The notes beneath the pieces are model-generated. The model was not told the origin of the DNA. It did not search any database and was given only the letters and a program-made list of their open reading frames with translations. Shown piece after piece: positions 7,675-17,200 of a DNA stretch of 64,000 nt. The translations under genes were made by a program, and so were the position numbers. The DNA is taken from positions 62,001-126,000 of the forward strand of contig CAWBGI010000006.1 of NCBI GenBank assembly GCA_963788225.1, in the 5' to 3' direction. Position 1 is the stretch's first letter. Each line of letters begins with the position of its first letter. The stretch is from Sulfotelmatobacter sp963788225 (GTDB taxonomy: Bacteria > Acidobacteriota > Terriglobia > Terriglobales > Acidobacteriaceae).

Positions 7675-10014
7675 ATGATCGACACCATCATCTCCCACTA
7701 CCGCATCGTCGAGAAACTTGGCGGCGGAGGCATGGGTGTGGTCTACAAAGCTGAGGACACCGAACTCGGGCGCTTCGTCGCGCTCAAATTCCTGCCCGAC
7801 GAAATGTCGCGCGATCCGCAAGCCCTCGAGCGCTTTCGCCGCGAAGCGCGTGCCGTTTCCGCTCTCAATCACCCGAACATTTGCACCATCCACGAAATCG
7901 GCAAACATGGCGAGCAATCGTTCATCGCCATGGAGTTTCTGGATGGCGTCACCTTGAAGCATCTCATCGCGGGCAAGCCGCTGGATAACGAAACCACTCT
8001 CTCGCTAGCTCTTGAGATCGCCGACGGGTTAGACGCGGCGCATGCCCAAGGCATTGTTCACCGCGATATCAAGCCCGCCAACATCTTCGTCACCAAACGC
8101 GGCCACGCCAAGATTTTGGATTTCGGTCTGGCCAAAGTGTCATCCGCCGCCAGCTCTTCCAGGCAGATTGCAGGGGCCGACACGATGACGGTCGATGAGC
8201 AGCACTTGACCAGTCCCGGCTCCACGCTCGGCACCATCGCCTATATGTCGCCCGAGCAGGCGCGTGCCAAAGAACTGGACGCACGTACTGACCTCTTCTC
8301 TTTCGGCGTGGTGCTCTATGAAATGGCGACGGGCACGCTTCCCTTTCGTGGCAACAGCTCGGCGGAGATATTCAAAGCCATCCTGGATGCCACGCCCGCG
8401 CCCGCCCTGCGGCTCAATCCCGACTTGCCCGCAGAGTTGGGACGCATCATCGACAAAGCCCTGGAGAAAGATCGCAACCTGCGCTATCAAAGCGCAAGCG
8501 ATTTGCGCGCCGATCTGGCCCGCCTCAAGCGCGGACTCGACACGTCGTCCGCCAGTTCTTCCTCGGTCGCGGTTGCCACTCCGAAAAAGCGCTCGCTGAA
8601 ATATGTCGCCATCGGCGTGGCCGCAATTCTGGCGATTGCCGCGGCTGCTGGCTTCTACTTCACCCGCCCAAAATCCGATACGAAGAAAATCACCTCGCTC
8701 GCCGTTCTGCCCTTCGTGAACGCCACTGCCGATCCCGGCAACGAATACTTAAGCGATGGCCTGACCGAAAGCCTGATCGGCACGCTGTCGCAATTGCCCG
8801 ACCTTAAGGTTTTGGCGCGAAGCACGGTCTTCAAATTCAAAGGCAAAGAAGATGACCCGCGCCAGATTGGCCAGAGCTTGCAGGTGGGCGCGGTGCTGAT
8901 GGGACGCATCACGCAACATGGAGACGAACTGGGCATCGACGCCGACCTGGTCAACACCGCCGACGGCAGCGAGATCTGGGGCTCGCACTACGCACGCAAG
9001 GCGGCGGATGTAGCGCAAATACAGAGCGACATCACGCGCGACATCTCCAGCGGCCTGCGCATCCACCTGAGCGGCGCCGAGCAGCAGCGCCTGACCCGCG
9101 CCGCCGCCACCAATCCCGAAGCCTACCGTCTCTACCTCGAAGGCCGCCAGCTTTGGTATGGCCGCACTCCGGAGGGTTTGCAGAAAAGCATTGCATTGTT
9201 CCAGCAGGCGATCGCCGCCGACCCCAACTATGCCCTCGCATACTCCGGCCTTGCCGACGTTTACAACATTGCCCCCAGCTACATTCCAATCGGGTCGAGG
9301 CAGGCCGAACTTCTGGCTGACGAAGCCGCGCACAAAGCGGTCGAACTCGATGACTCCCTGTCCGAGGCCCACGCCGCCCGCGCCTTCGCGCTGGCCAACT
9401 TGAACAGGTGGAGCGAGTCGGAGCCGGAATTTCGCCGCGCCCTTGAATTGAACCCCAACAATGCTACCGCCCACTATTTCTACGCGATGGGCTATCTCGG
9501 CCCTGAAAACCAGATCGACCAGGCCCTCGAACAATTCCGCATCGCTCTATCGCTCGACCCTCTTTCCTTGATCGTAAATTCAAACTACGGCAGCATGCTG
9601 ACGCAGGCCCGGCGCTATCCCGAGTCGCTCGCCCAGTTCCAGAAGGTTCTCGCCCGCGATCCCAACTTTCCCCCCGCCCACTACAAGTTGTCGCATCTCT
9701 ATGCGATGACCGGACGCTTCCCCGAAGCTGTGATTGAACTCCGGAAGGCATTTTCGAAACCAATTCCCGTGAGTGAGGATGCAAAGGGCTATCTCGAACT
9801 CATGTCGACGTTGGAAGGCTCGGATCGATCCGCCGCCGCGGGCGTGGCTGCTGCCCTCGCTGGAGACCGCGACCGGGCGTTCCAGTATTTCGAGAAGGCC
9901 TATTCCGACGGCGACAACGAACTCCTGCTTGTCATTCGTTATCCAGCGCTCGACTCGCTGCGTTCCGATCCCCGCTATAAAGACCTGATGCGCCGCCTCG
10001 GACTGCCCGAGTAG
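7675..10014 (+). CDS. Ser/Thr protein kinase with TolB-like and TPR domains
   Basis: A 779-residue membrane kinase. The kinase domain covers about residues 9-285, with a Gly loop (LGGGGMGVVYKA, 15-26), catalytic Lys38 (VALKF), the HRDIKPAN loop with Asp131, DFG at 149-151 and the SPEQ-type activation segment near 192. One transmembrane helix lies at about 309-328. Outside the membrane a TolB-N/FlgO-like domain starts at LAVLPFVNA (about 342), followed by TPRs to the end. All catalytic residues are intact. This architecture is frequent in acidobacteria and is thought to pass envelope signals to the cytoplasm; the ligand is unknown. Confidence 0.92.
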   Translation: MIDTIISHYRIVEKLGGGGMGVVYKAEDTELGRFVALKFLPDEMSRDPQALERFRREARAVSALNHPNICTIHEIGKHGEQSFIAMEFLDGVTLKHLIAGKPLDNETTLSLALEIADGLDAAHAQGIVHRDIKPANIFVTKRGHAKILDFGLAKVSSAASSSRQIAGADTMTVDEQHLTSPGSTLGTIAYMSPEQARAKELDARTDLFSFGVVLYEMATGTLPFRGNSSAEIFKAILDATPAPALRLNPDLPAELGRIIDKALEKDRNLRYQSASDLRADLARLKRGLDTSSASSSSVAVATPKKRSLKYVAIGVAAILAIAAAAGFYFTRPKSDTKKITSLAVLPFVNATADPGNEYLSDGLTESLIGTLSQLPDLKVLARSTVFKFKGKEDDPRQIGQSLQVGAVLMGRITQHGDELGIDADLVNTADGSEIWGSHYARKAADVAQIQSDITRDISSGLRIHLSGAEQQRLTRAAATNPEAYRLYLEGRQLWYGRTPEGLQKSIALFQQAIAADPNYALAYSGLADVYNIAPSYIPIGSRQAELLADEAAHKAVELDDSLSEAHAARAFALANLNRWSESEPEFRRALELNPNNATAHYFYAMGYLGPENQIDQALEQFRIALSLDPLSLIVNSNYGSMLTQARRYPESLAQFQKVLARDPNFPPAHYKLSHLYAMTGRFPEAVIELRKAFSKPIPVSEDAKGYLELMSTLEGSDRSAAAGVAAALAGDRDRAFQYFEKAYSDGDNELLLVIRYPALDSLRSDPRYKDLMRRLGLPE

Positions 10015-10350
10015 AAATTAGCGCGTGGCACCATTCGGCTCCAACGAGCCTCGAGCTGTTAGGACAGGCGAGACCAAAATCGGGGATCCTCCCATCACGA
10101 TTCTAAGTGACCTAGCGCACTGACAAATCTCCCCAAGAAGTGTTTCTGGTTAGAGTGAAGGACAATCTCAAAAGGCCAAACCCCACGCCAGTAGAGGAGG
10201 GACACGGGTCTTTAGGTAATGCGAGAATGCCTGCGGATTTGCGCGACTGCGCCAACAATCTATCGGCCAGCGCAAAGCGGAAGCTTTAGCGTCACCGCGC
10301 CCATCGCCCGCACTGGGGTCGTCTTCGAGTTCAGGATAAGGAGATTCCCG
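10015..10350. other. Intergenic region, nothing recognised
   Basis: About 335 bp between the kinase gene and the next start. An open frame enters at 10219, but its first 44 codons lack a ribosome site and a convincing protein character. I see no clear promoter, tRNA or repeat. The purine-rich AAGGAG near 10337 belongs to the downstream gene. Confidence 0.5.
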
Positions 10351-11187
10351 ATGAAATTACTTGAACGACTTTTCGGTGGTGAGAACAAAGCTTCACCAAA
10401 GGCAGAGCCATTCACCGCCGCACACATGACCAGCATTCCAATCGGCGGGCATAAAGGCGGCCAAATTGCTGTGGAGGCCGTCAAAGCCTTCCTTCAAGAC
10501 AATCCCGGGCGCATCCTGGAGGACAAAATAGACATTACGACTACCCTGGACGCCAACGAGACGTACGTCAAGATAGTTTATGTTACTGACACACAACAAT
10601 CGCTGGATTTCGGAAACAAGTTTTCGGCGTTCTTATATCAGCGTGCGATCGGCCATGTTCCCGTCGAAACGCCAGCACCTTCGTCGGTGGCTTCCGCGCC
10701 GTGTAGCCCGTCAGCACGGTTTGTTTTCGACGGTTGCGATTTGACGCCACAGCGGTTCAGAATGCACACGGTCGAAAGTGTGGAAAAATCGCTCTCAACG
10801 AAGTTGAAGAATGGCACTACAGAGTTTTGGGTGGAACCAAATGTGAAGTGCTTCACTAAGGAGCCAGCAGACGCATCGCGGGGCTTCTTCCTTTTTGCAT
10901 TTGAGCCTGAAAGCGGCCTTCTGCACGATGTTTGCATTGATGCCAAATGCTCCACCGACTTCTTGGGCGTCCGCACGCGCGAGCACGAGCAAGTCCTGTT
11001 GCAAGGCGGATTCAAGAGGATTGGGAAGTTTAAGCACAGAATCACGTCTTGGATAATCTGGAACCATAGCGAGAACACCCATCTTTACGTAATTCCACAG
11101 AGCCATTTGAACGGAAACTTGATAGAGATTTACTATGTGTGGCGGTATGAGCCGTACTTAGACGAGGATGTTGAGTGGCTAAAATAG
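10351..11187 (+). CDS. Hypothetical protein
   Basis: A 278-residue soluble protein that I do not recognise. The ATG at 10351 (MKLLERLFGG) is chosen because AAGGAGATTCCCG precedes it; the frame is open from 10219. No signal peptide or membrane segment is visible. The first half is a small alpha/beta-looking region (GGHKGGQIAVEAVKAFL). After a Pro/Ser-rich linker near 110-125 comes a second region with several Cys and Trp. Codon use is less GC-biased than in its neighbours, which could point to recent acquisition. No function is proposed. Confidence 0.6.
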   Translation: MKLLERLFGGENKASPKAEPFTAAHMTSIPIGGHKGGQIAVEAVKAFLQDNPGRILEDKIDITTTLDANETYVKIVYVTDTQQSLDFGNKFSAFLYQRAIGHVPVETPAPSSVASAPCSPSARFVFDGCDLTPQRFRMHTVESVEKSLSTKLKNGTTEFWVEPNVKCFTKEPADASRGFFLFAFEPESGLLHDVCIDAKCSTDFLGVRTREHEQVLLQGGFKRIGKFKHRITSWIIWNHSENTHLYVIPQSHLNGNLIEIYYVWRYEPYLDEDVEWLK

Positions 11188-11247
11188 GGCCTCGGCCCAC
11201 ACTAGTCGCGTGGCGCCGCCTCGGCTTGCCTGGGTAGGAAAATATCC

Positions 11248-11628
11248 ATGACCTCGGTGCGAATGGATAAATGGCTGTGGGCCGCCAGATTCTTCAAGAC
11301 CCGTGCACTCGCAGCAAGAGCCTGCGAACTGGGCAGAATCCAATCCAACGGCCAGCCCGCCAAGCCGGCGCGCGAAGTCCACATCGGCAACATGTTGAGA
11401 ATCACCAACGACGGTGGCGACTTCGAAGTCGAAGTCCTGCTGCTCAGCGATGTGCGGGGCCCAGCCTCCATCGCGCAAACTCTCTACCGCGAGACCGAAG
11501 CCAGCCGCGAACTCCGCCAAAAAGTGGCCGCCGAGCGCAAAGCCATGCGGCAATTCGAAGAGCTACCAGCAGGCAGGCCATCCAAACGCGACCGCCGGCA
11601 CATCATCCAATTCCGCGGCCGGGCCTGA
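11248..11628 (+). CDS. hslR: S4-domain RNA-binding protein, Hsp15-like
   Basis: A 126-residue protein with an N-terminal S4 RNA-binding domain: MDKWLWAARFFKTRALAARA, then GRIQSNGQPAKPAREVHIGN. The C-terminal tail is basic (GRPSKRDRRHIIQF), as in Hsp15. In E. coli, Hsp15 binds stalled 50S subunits carrying nascent chains and helps recycle them after heat shock. Length and tail fit. Two starts are possible (11248 and the ATG at 11263, just before DKWLW). It is a single gene between a hypothetical gene and the convergent GH15 gene. Confidence 0.88.
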   Translation: MTSVRMDKWLWAARFFKTRALAARACELGRIQSNGQPAKPAREVHIGNMLRITNDGGDFEVEVLLLSDVRGPASIAQTLYRETEASRELRQKVAAERKAMRQFEELPAGRPSKRDRRHIIQFRGRA

Positions 11629-11662
11629 CGCGCCACGGCGAAGACCTGCACTCCGTCGCAAT

Positions 11663-13435
11663 TCATTGCTTGGATCCATGCTTGAGATGAAAAGCAGTAT
11701 TCACCAGGCCAACGTGAGAGAACGCTTGCGGAAAATTCCCCAACTGCCGTTTCGCTACTGGATCGTATTCCTCCGACAACAGCCCCACATCATTCCGGAT
11801 CTCCAGCAGCCGTTCAAACATCCGGACCGCCTCCTCATGCCGCCCCTGCAACTCATAATTGTCCGCTAGCCAGAACGAGCACGGCAGAAACGTTCCTTCT
11901 CCATGGGGCAGACCATCGACGGCTGGGTCTGGCGTGTACCGCCCCACAAAACCATTCTTGATGAGATGAGTCTCAATCGCTTTCACCGTGCCGGCGACGC
12001 GCACATCATCCGCCGGAAGAAATCCCACCAGAGGCATCTGCAAAATGCTGGCATCCAGATGTTTGCTTCCGTAATACTGCACAAAAGAATTCAACTCTGC
12101 GTCGAAGCCCAGCCGGCAAACCTGCTCGTGAATGGCCTCGCGAAGTTTTTTCCACCGCGGGATATCTGTATTAAACCGACCTTTTTCCGCCGACCGTATC
12201 AGCCGGTCAACCGCCACCCACGCCATCATTTTCGAATGCACAAAATGCCGCCGTGGACCGCGCACCTCCCAAATGCCTTCGTCCGGCTTCTCCCATCCTG
12301 TCTCCAGAAATTCCAGCATCGCCAGCGCTACTTCGTGGCGCGCATGTTGAGAGGGGGCCAGTCCCGCTTCGCGAGCCTGAAAGAGCGTGTTCGCCACTTC
12401 CCCAAAAATATCCAACTGATATTGTTTATAAGCGGCATTGCCCGTGCGCACCGGAGCCGAGTTCTCGTATCCCGGCAACCACGGCAACTCCAGCTCCGTA
12501 AGCCTGCGCTCACCGTGCAGCCCATAAAGTATGTTCAGTTCCGAGGGACTGCCCGCCACCGCCCGCAGCAGCCATTCCCGCCACTCCCGCGCCTCATCCA
12601 GATACCCCGCATGCAGCAGAGATTGCAAAGTCAACGTAGCATCCCGCACCCAGCAAAAGCGGTAATCCCAGTTCCGCACCCCGCCCAAAAGTTCCGGCAG
12701 TGACGTTGTAGGCGCGGCCACAATCCCGCCCGTAGGTAGAAACGTTAGCCCTTTCAGGGTAATCAGCGACCGCAGCACCGCCTCCCGCCATTTTCCCTGA
12801 TAAGTGCAGCGGTCGGACCACTCCCGCCACCATTTCTCCGTCTTCTCAACCGCCGCTCCAACATTCACCGGCGCAGGTTCCTGCTCGTTCGAGGGATACC
12901 AGGTCAGATCAAACGAGATCTTTTGTCCTTGAGAAACGGTGAACTCGGCCTGAGTCTTCAGGTTCTCGCTATGCACCGGCACATCGGCGCGCAGCCGGAT
13001 CATGTCGGGACCGGCAATCGCCGAAATCCCATTTTCCTTGTGCCGCACCCACGGCACCACCGCCCCGTAGTCGAATCGAATCACCAGCTCCATCTTCATC
13101 TGCACCTGCCCTCGCACGCCCGCAACCACGCGCAAAAGTTCCGGCATTCCAGTGCGAGGAATCATGCAGTCAATCAGCGTCACCGACCCGCTCTCGGTCT
13201 CGAACGTAGTCTCAAGAATGAGGCTCCCGTCCCGGTAGCACCGTCGAATGGACCACACCGGCTCAGCCGGCGCGATGGACCAATGCCCATGTTCATAGGT
13301 GCCCAGCAAAGCAGCGAAGCAAGCGGGAGAATCAAAGTGCGGAAGGCAAAGCCAATCAATCGAACCCTGCTTAGAAACCAACGCGGCCGTGTGGCAGTCG
13401 CCAATCATGGCGTAATCTTCAATCGGTATGGACAG
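11663..13435 (-). CDS. Glycoside hydrolase family 15 (glucoamylase/trehalase-like)
   Basis: About 590 residues. An ATG at 13408 begins MIGDCHTAALVSKQGSIDW, but the conserved family start IEDYA lies upstream in the same frame. That frame holds no ATG, GTG or TTG before a TGA; a CTG at 13435 preceded by GGAGG at seven bases is the best start and gives MSIPIEDYAMIGDC. The N-terminal beta-sandwich is followed by an (alpha/alpha)6 barrel with NWDYRFCWVRDATLT and a late GEGTFLPCSFWLADNYE region. Such cytosolic enzymes hydrolyse trehalose or short alpha-glucans. There is no signal peptide; length is normal. Confidence 0.88.
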   Translation of the reverse strand: MSIPIEDYAMIGDCHTAALVSKQGSIDWLCLPHFDSPACFAALLGTYEHGHWSIAPAEPVWSIRRCYRDGSLILETTFETESGSVTLIDCMIPRTGMPELLRVVAGVRGQVQMKMELVIRFDYGAVVPWVRHKENGISAIAGPDMIRLRADVPVHSENLKTQAEFTVSQGQKISFDLTWYPSNEQEPAPVNVGAAVEKTEKWWREWSDRCTYQGKWREAVLRSLITLKGLTFLPTGGIVAAPTTSLPELLGGVRNWDYRFCWVRDATLTLQSLLHAGYLDEAREWREWLLRAVAGSPSELNILYGLHGERRLTELELPWLPGYENSAPVRTGNAAYKQYQLDIFGEVANTLFQAREAGLAPSQHARHEVALAMLEFLETGWEKPDEGIWEVRGPRRHFVHSKMMAWVAVDRLIRSAEKGRFNTDIPRWKKLREAIHEQVCRLGFDAELNSFVQYYGSKHLDASILQMPLVGFLPADDVRVAGTVKAIETHLIKNGFVGRYTPDPAVDGLPHGEGTFLPCSFWLADNYELQGRHEEAVRMFERLLEIRNDVGLLSEEYDPVAKRQLGNFPQAFSHVGLVNTAFHLKHGSKQ

Positions 13436-13715
13436 GAATTTCCCTCCGGCAAATCAAGATGAGCGGAGCCCACATTTTCTCACAGAGCTTTGCGCGCTCG
13501 GCATCGGGTGGGCACGGGCTCGCCTATGAAAATCTGTCCTAGGGCGAAACTGCACTTCCCCATGCAGCAAAGTCTGTATTTCAGCCGGCTCGCCGAAAGA
13601 TGACAATCGACTGGAGAGATTCACTAGAGGGTGGTTGTTCTGGTACGTGTCAGGAGCGCCTTCAGCACAGTGGGGTCTCGCGCCATTCCAGTCGAAAACT
13701 ATTTGGAGGGTCACA

Positions 13716-14120
13716 ATGCGACATTTACTGTTATTTTCCGTGCTGCTTCTCGGCACATGCTGGGCCGCGGCCCAGGACACCAGTCCCAGCGCCGCAAGCT
13801 CAACTCAGGACGCCTCGGCTCAGGCAACGCCCACAGACGCCGGCAACGCGCAGACGGTTAAGGGCTGCCTCAGCGGCTCGGACGGAAATTACATTCTTGA
13901 AGCCAGCAACGGCAAAACCTATCGGCTCATGGGCGATACTTCCAAGCTGAGTGAGCATGTCGGCCACGAGATGAAGATCACAGGCACCATTTCCTCAACC
14001 TCCACCACGGCTCCCAACGGCCAGGATGTCAATGGTGCTAACACCACCCGGCAAACCCTGGAAGTGACTTCGTTCAAACACATCTCCAAGAACTGCGAAG
14101 GCGGAGGCATGTCAAAGTAG
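13716..14120 (+). CDS. Small secreted protein, DUF5818-like
   Basis: A 134-residue exported protein. The ATG at 13716 follows a strong GGAGG site, and a signal peptide ends CWAAA-Q. After a low-complexity Ser/Thr/Ala linker the conserved core reads KGCLSGSDGNYILEASNGKT and YRLMGDTSKLSEHVGHEMKI, an OB-fold-like barrel that resembles acidobacterial DUF5818 proteins (recalled similarity, not searched). The role is unknown, perhaps binding in the periplasm. Confidence 0.65.
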   Translation: MRHLLLFSVLLLGTCWAAAQDTSPSAASSTQDASAQATPTDAGNAQTVKGCLSGSDGNYILEASNGKTYRLMGDTSKLSEHVGHEMKITGTISSTSTTAPNGQDVNGANTTRQTLEVTSFKHISKNCEGGGMSK

Positions 14121-14153
14121 TTCCGTCCCGCTCCGTCGTTTCCCGCGCTGGGC

Positions 14154-14186
14154 ACCCATTTCTCGCCGCCTTTGCGAGAAGTGGGT
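14154..14186 (+). repeat. Palindromic repeat, CCCATTTCTC family, copy 2
   Basis: ACCCATTTCTCGC pairs with GCGAGAAGTGGGT over a short loop. It is the same element as at 5887-5919, here intergenic between convergent genes, where it could also act as a bidirectional transcription stop. Confidence 0.7.
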
Positions 14187-14286
14187 ATTCCCAGCGGATC
14201 GCCACCTTGCCTGCTTTAAAATTTTGTAGCTCCGCATCGTGCGGAAAGCCCGGCGAGGAGACCCCCGCTCCGCCAACCGCTCTCAC

Positions 14287-17200
14287 TCATTTGCCCGAAG
14301 GCTTCCATTCCTTCGCCAGACGCTGCCCCTCCGCTATCTCCTGAGGAGTCATCTTCGCGGCCAGCGCAGTCATCCTCGCCGTTAGGTCCTCGCGAAATCT
14401 TTGCTCTATTGTTTGCGAGGCGAGCGTCATCCACATGTACCCGGTGACATTGCTCTGAGGGACCCCCTGCCCCAGCGAGTAAAAGGCACCAAGGTTCGCC
14501 TGTGCTCGCGCATACCCCTGATCGGCAGCCTTGCGGTACCAGCGCGCTGCTTCGTCGATGTCCTTGGGCACACCTTGACCGTGTTCATATTGGAAGCCGA
14601 GACCGAACTGCGCGCTCGCTTTCCCCTGATCGGCGGCCTTGCGCATCCAAATTGCCGCTTGGTTGAGATCCTTGGTTACGCCATCGCCGGCATAGTACAT
14701 GATGGCGAGATTCTCCTGTGCCATCGTTATCCCCTGCTCGGCCGCCTTCTGGTACCACTTCGCCGCTTCGCTGAGGTCCTTCGGCACGCCTTCGCCCGCG
14801 TCGTATGCAAGGCCGAGCCTGAGTTGCGCATCTGCATTGCCCTGCTCGGCCGCCTTGCGATACCAACTCACCGCTTGGCTGAAATCCTTAGCCACTCCAT
14901 TCCCGTCGTAGTACAGCAAGCCGAGACGGTACTGGGCTTTCGCCTCTCCCTGATCAGCAGCCTTCCGGTACCAACTCGCTGCCTGGCTGAAGTCCTTGGG
15001 CACCACTTCGCCGTTTTCGTATAGGTAGCCGAGGCTCAACTCGGCATCCGCGTAGCCCTGCGCGGCAGCCTTGTCGTACCAACGTTTCGCCTCACTCAGG
15101 TCTTTGGCCACGCCTTGACCATAGTTGTACGCCAAGCCCAGGAAGAACTGCGCCTTCACGTGGCCTTGTTCGGCGGCCTTGCGGTACCAGGCCGCCACCT
15201 GACTTGGATCCTTCGCTATTCCTTGACCCAGAGCGTAGGACGTTCCCAGGAAGAACTGTCCACTGGCGTCGCCCTGATCTGCTGCCTTCTGGTACCAACG
15301 GACCGCTTCGCCGAAATCCTGGGGCACTCCTTCACCATTGCGATTGAGCAAGCCGAGGCGCACCTCCGCATCTACATAGCCCTGTTCGGCGGCCTTGCGC
15401 ACCAGACTGACACTTTCGCCGACATCCTTCGGCACTCCAATCCCAACCGCGTACATCTTGGCCAGACTGACCTCCGCCACGGCATCGCCCTGATCAGCCG
15501 CCTTGCGATACAACTTTGCCGCTTCGCTGGAGTCTTTCGGCACTCCGTCACCGTTTTCGTACATCAGGCCAAGCCGCAACTGCGCAGCTGCACTGCCCCC
15601 ATCCGCGGCCTTGCGATACCAACCCGCCGCTGCGCTCAAATCCTTCGGCGTCACCTCACCCCTTTCATACATGACGCCTAGCAACATCGCTGCGTTCTCA
15701 TTGCCGTGATCTGCAGCCTTGCGGTACCAGCGCGCCGCTTCGCTGAAATCCTTGGCCACCCCTTCGCCGTCGTGGTACATGAGGCCCAGCTTCGCCTCGG
15801 CCTGCGACAGTCCCTGATCTGCAGCTTTGCGAAACAAAGCCAATGCTTCGCTGAAATCCTTGGGCACTCCCTCTCCTTTGTCATAGCTCAGGCCAAGATT
15901 GAACTGTGCAATCGCAAAGCCTTGATCGGCGGCCTTGCGGTACCAGCGCGCCGCTTCGCTGAGGTCCTTGGCCACGCCCTGTCCCTTTTGGTATTTGAGA
16001 GCGAGATTGAGTTGGCCAACCGCATCGCCCTGCTCGGCGGCCTTGCGGTACCAGGTCATCGCTTGGCTGAGGTCCTTTGGCACTCCCTGACCCGCGTCGT
16101 ACAGATAGGCGAGATCCAGTTGCGCATCCGCGTCGCCCTGATCTGCAGCCTTGCGGAACCAACGCGCGGCTTCGCCGAAATCCTGCGGCACTCCCTGACC
16201 CGATTTGTACATCAGGCCGAGTTTCCTCTGCCCGGGCGCGTAGCCCTTATCCGCAGATTTACGGAACCAACTCACTGCTTCCGCGAAATCCTGCTGCACT
16301 CCCTTGCCGCCTTGGTACATCGAACCGATTGCGTCTTGTGCCGGCGCATATCCCTGATCCGCGGCTTTGCGCCGCCATTCCGCCGCTAACTTCAGGTCCT
16401 TCGATATCCCCTTACCTTCGAAGTACATATTCCCCAGCCAGAACTGCCCTTCCGGATAGCCCCGCTCAGCCGCCTTCCGATACCAGTTGGCCGCTTCGGT
16501 GAAATCCTTGGGCACTCCGTCCCCGTAGTAGTACATGTTCGCCAGCCAGTACTGCGCCTCTGCGAAGTTCTGATCGGCGGCTTTGCGGTACCAGCGCGCC
16601 GCTTCGGCAAAATCCTTCGGTCTGTCGTAGCCGTACATGTAAATCTTGCCGAGATTGAGTTGCGCAACCGCCTTACCCTGATCGGCGGACTTCCGGTACC
16701 AAGCCTCCGCTTCCTTATAATCTTTGGGCACTCCGTTGCCACTCGCATACAGGTAGGCGAGATTTGCCTGCGCTACTGCGTTCCCCTGATCGGCGGCTTT
16801 GCGATATAAACGCGCTGCCTCGCCGTAGTCCTGGGACACTCCCTCGCCCCTGTCGTACATGCCAGCCAACCCCAGCTGTGCAGCCATATTGCCCTGATCG
16901 GCGGCTTTGCGGTACCAGCGAGTTGCTTCGCCAAGGTCCTTCGGCACCCCATCGCCGTGGTAGTAAAGCAGGGCCAGATTCCCCTGCGCTGCCGCGTACC
17001 CTTGATCGGCCGCCTTGCGATACCAACGCGCCGCTTCGCTCGAATCCTTGGGCACGCCTTTGCCGTCTTCGTAGAAAAGCGCGAGGTTATACTCCGCCTC
17101 TGCATAGCCCTGATCCGCAGCCTTCCGGGTCCAGGCCGCCGCTTCCGCAGGATCCTGAGGCACCCCGGCCCCCACGGTGTAAAGCGTAGCCAACGCCTCC

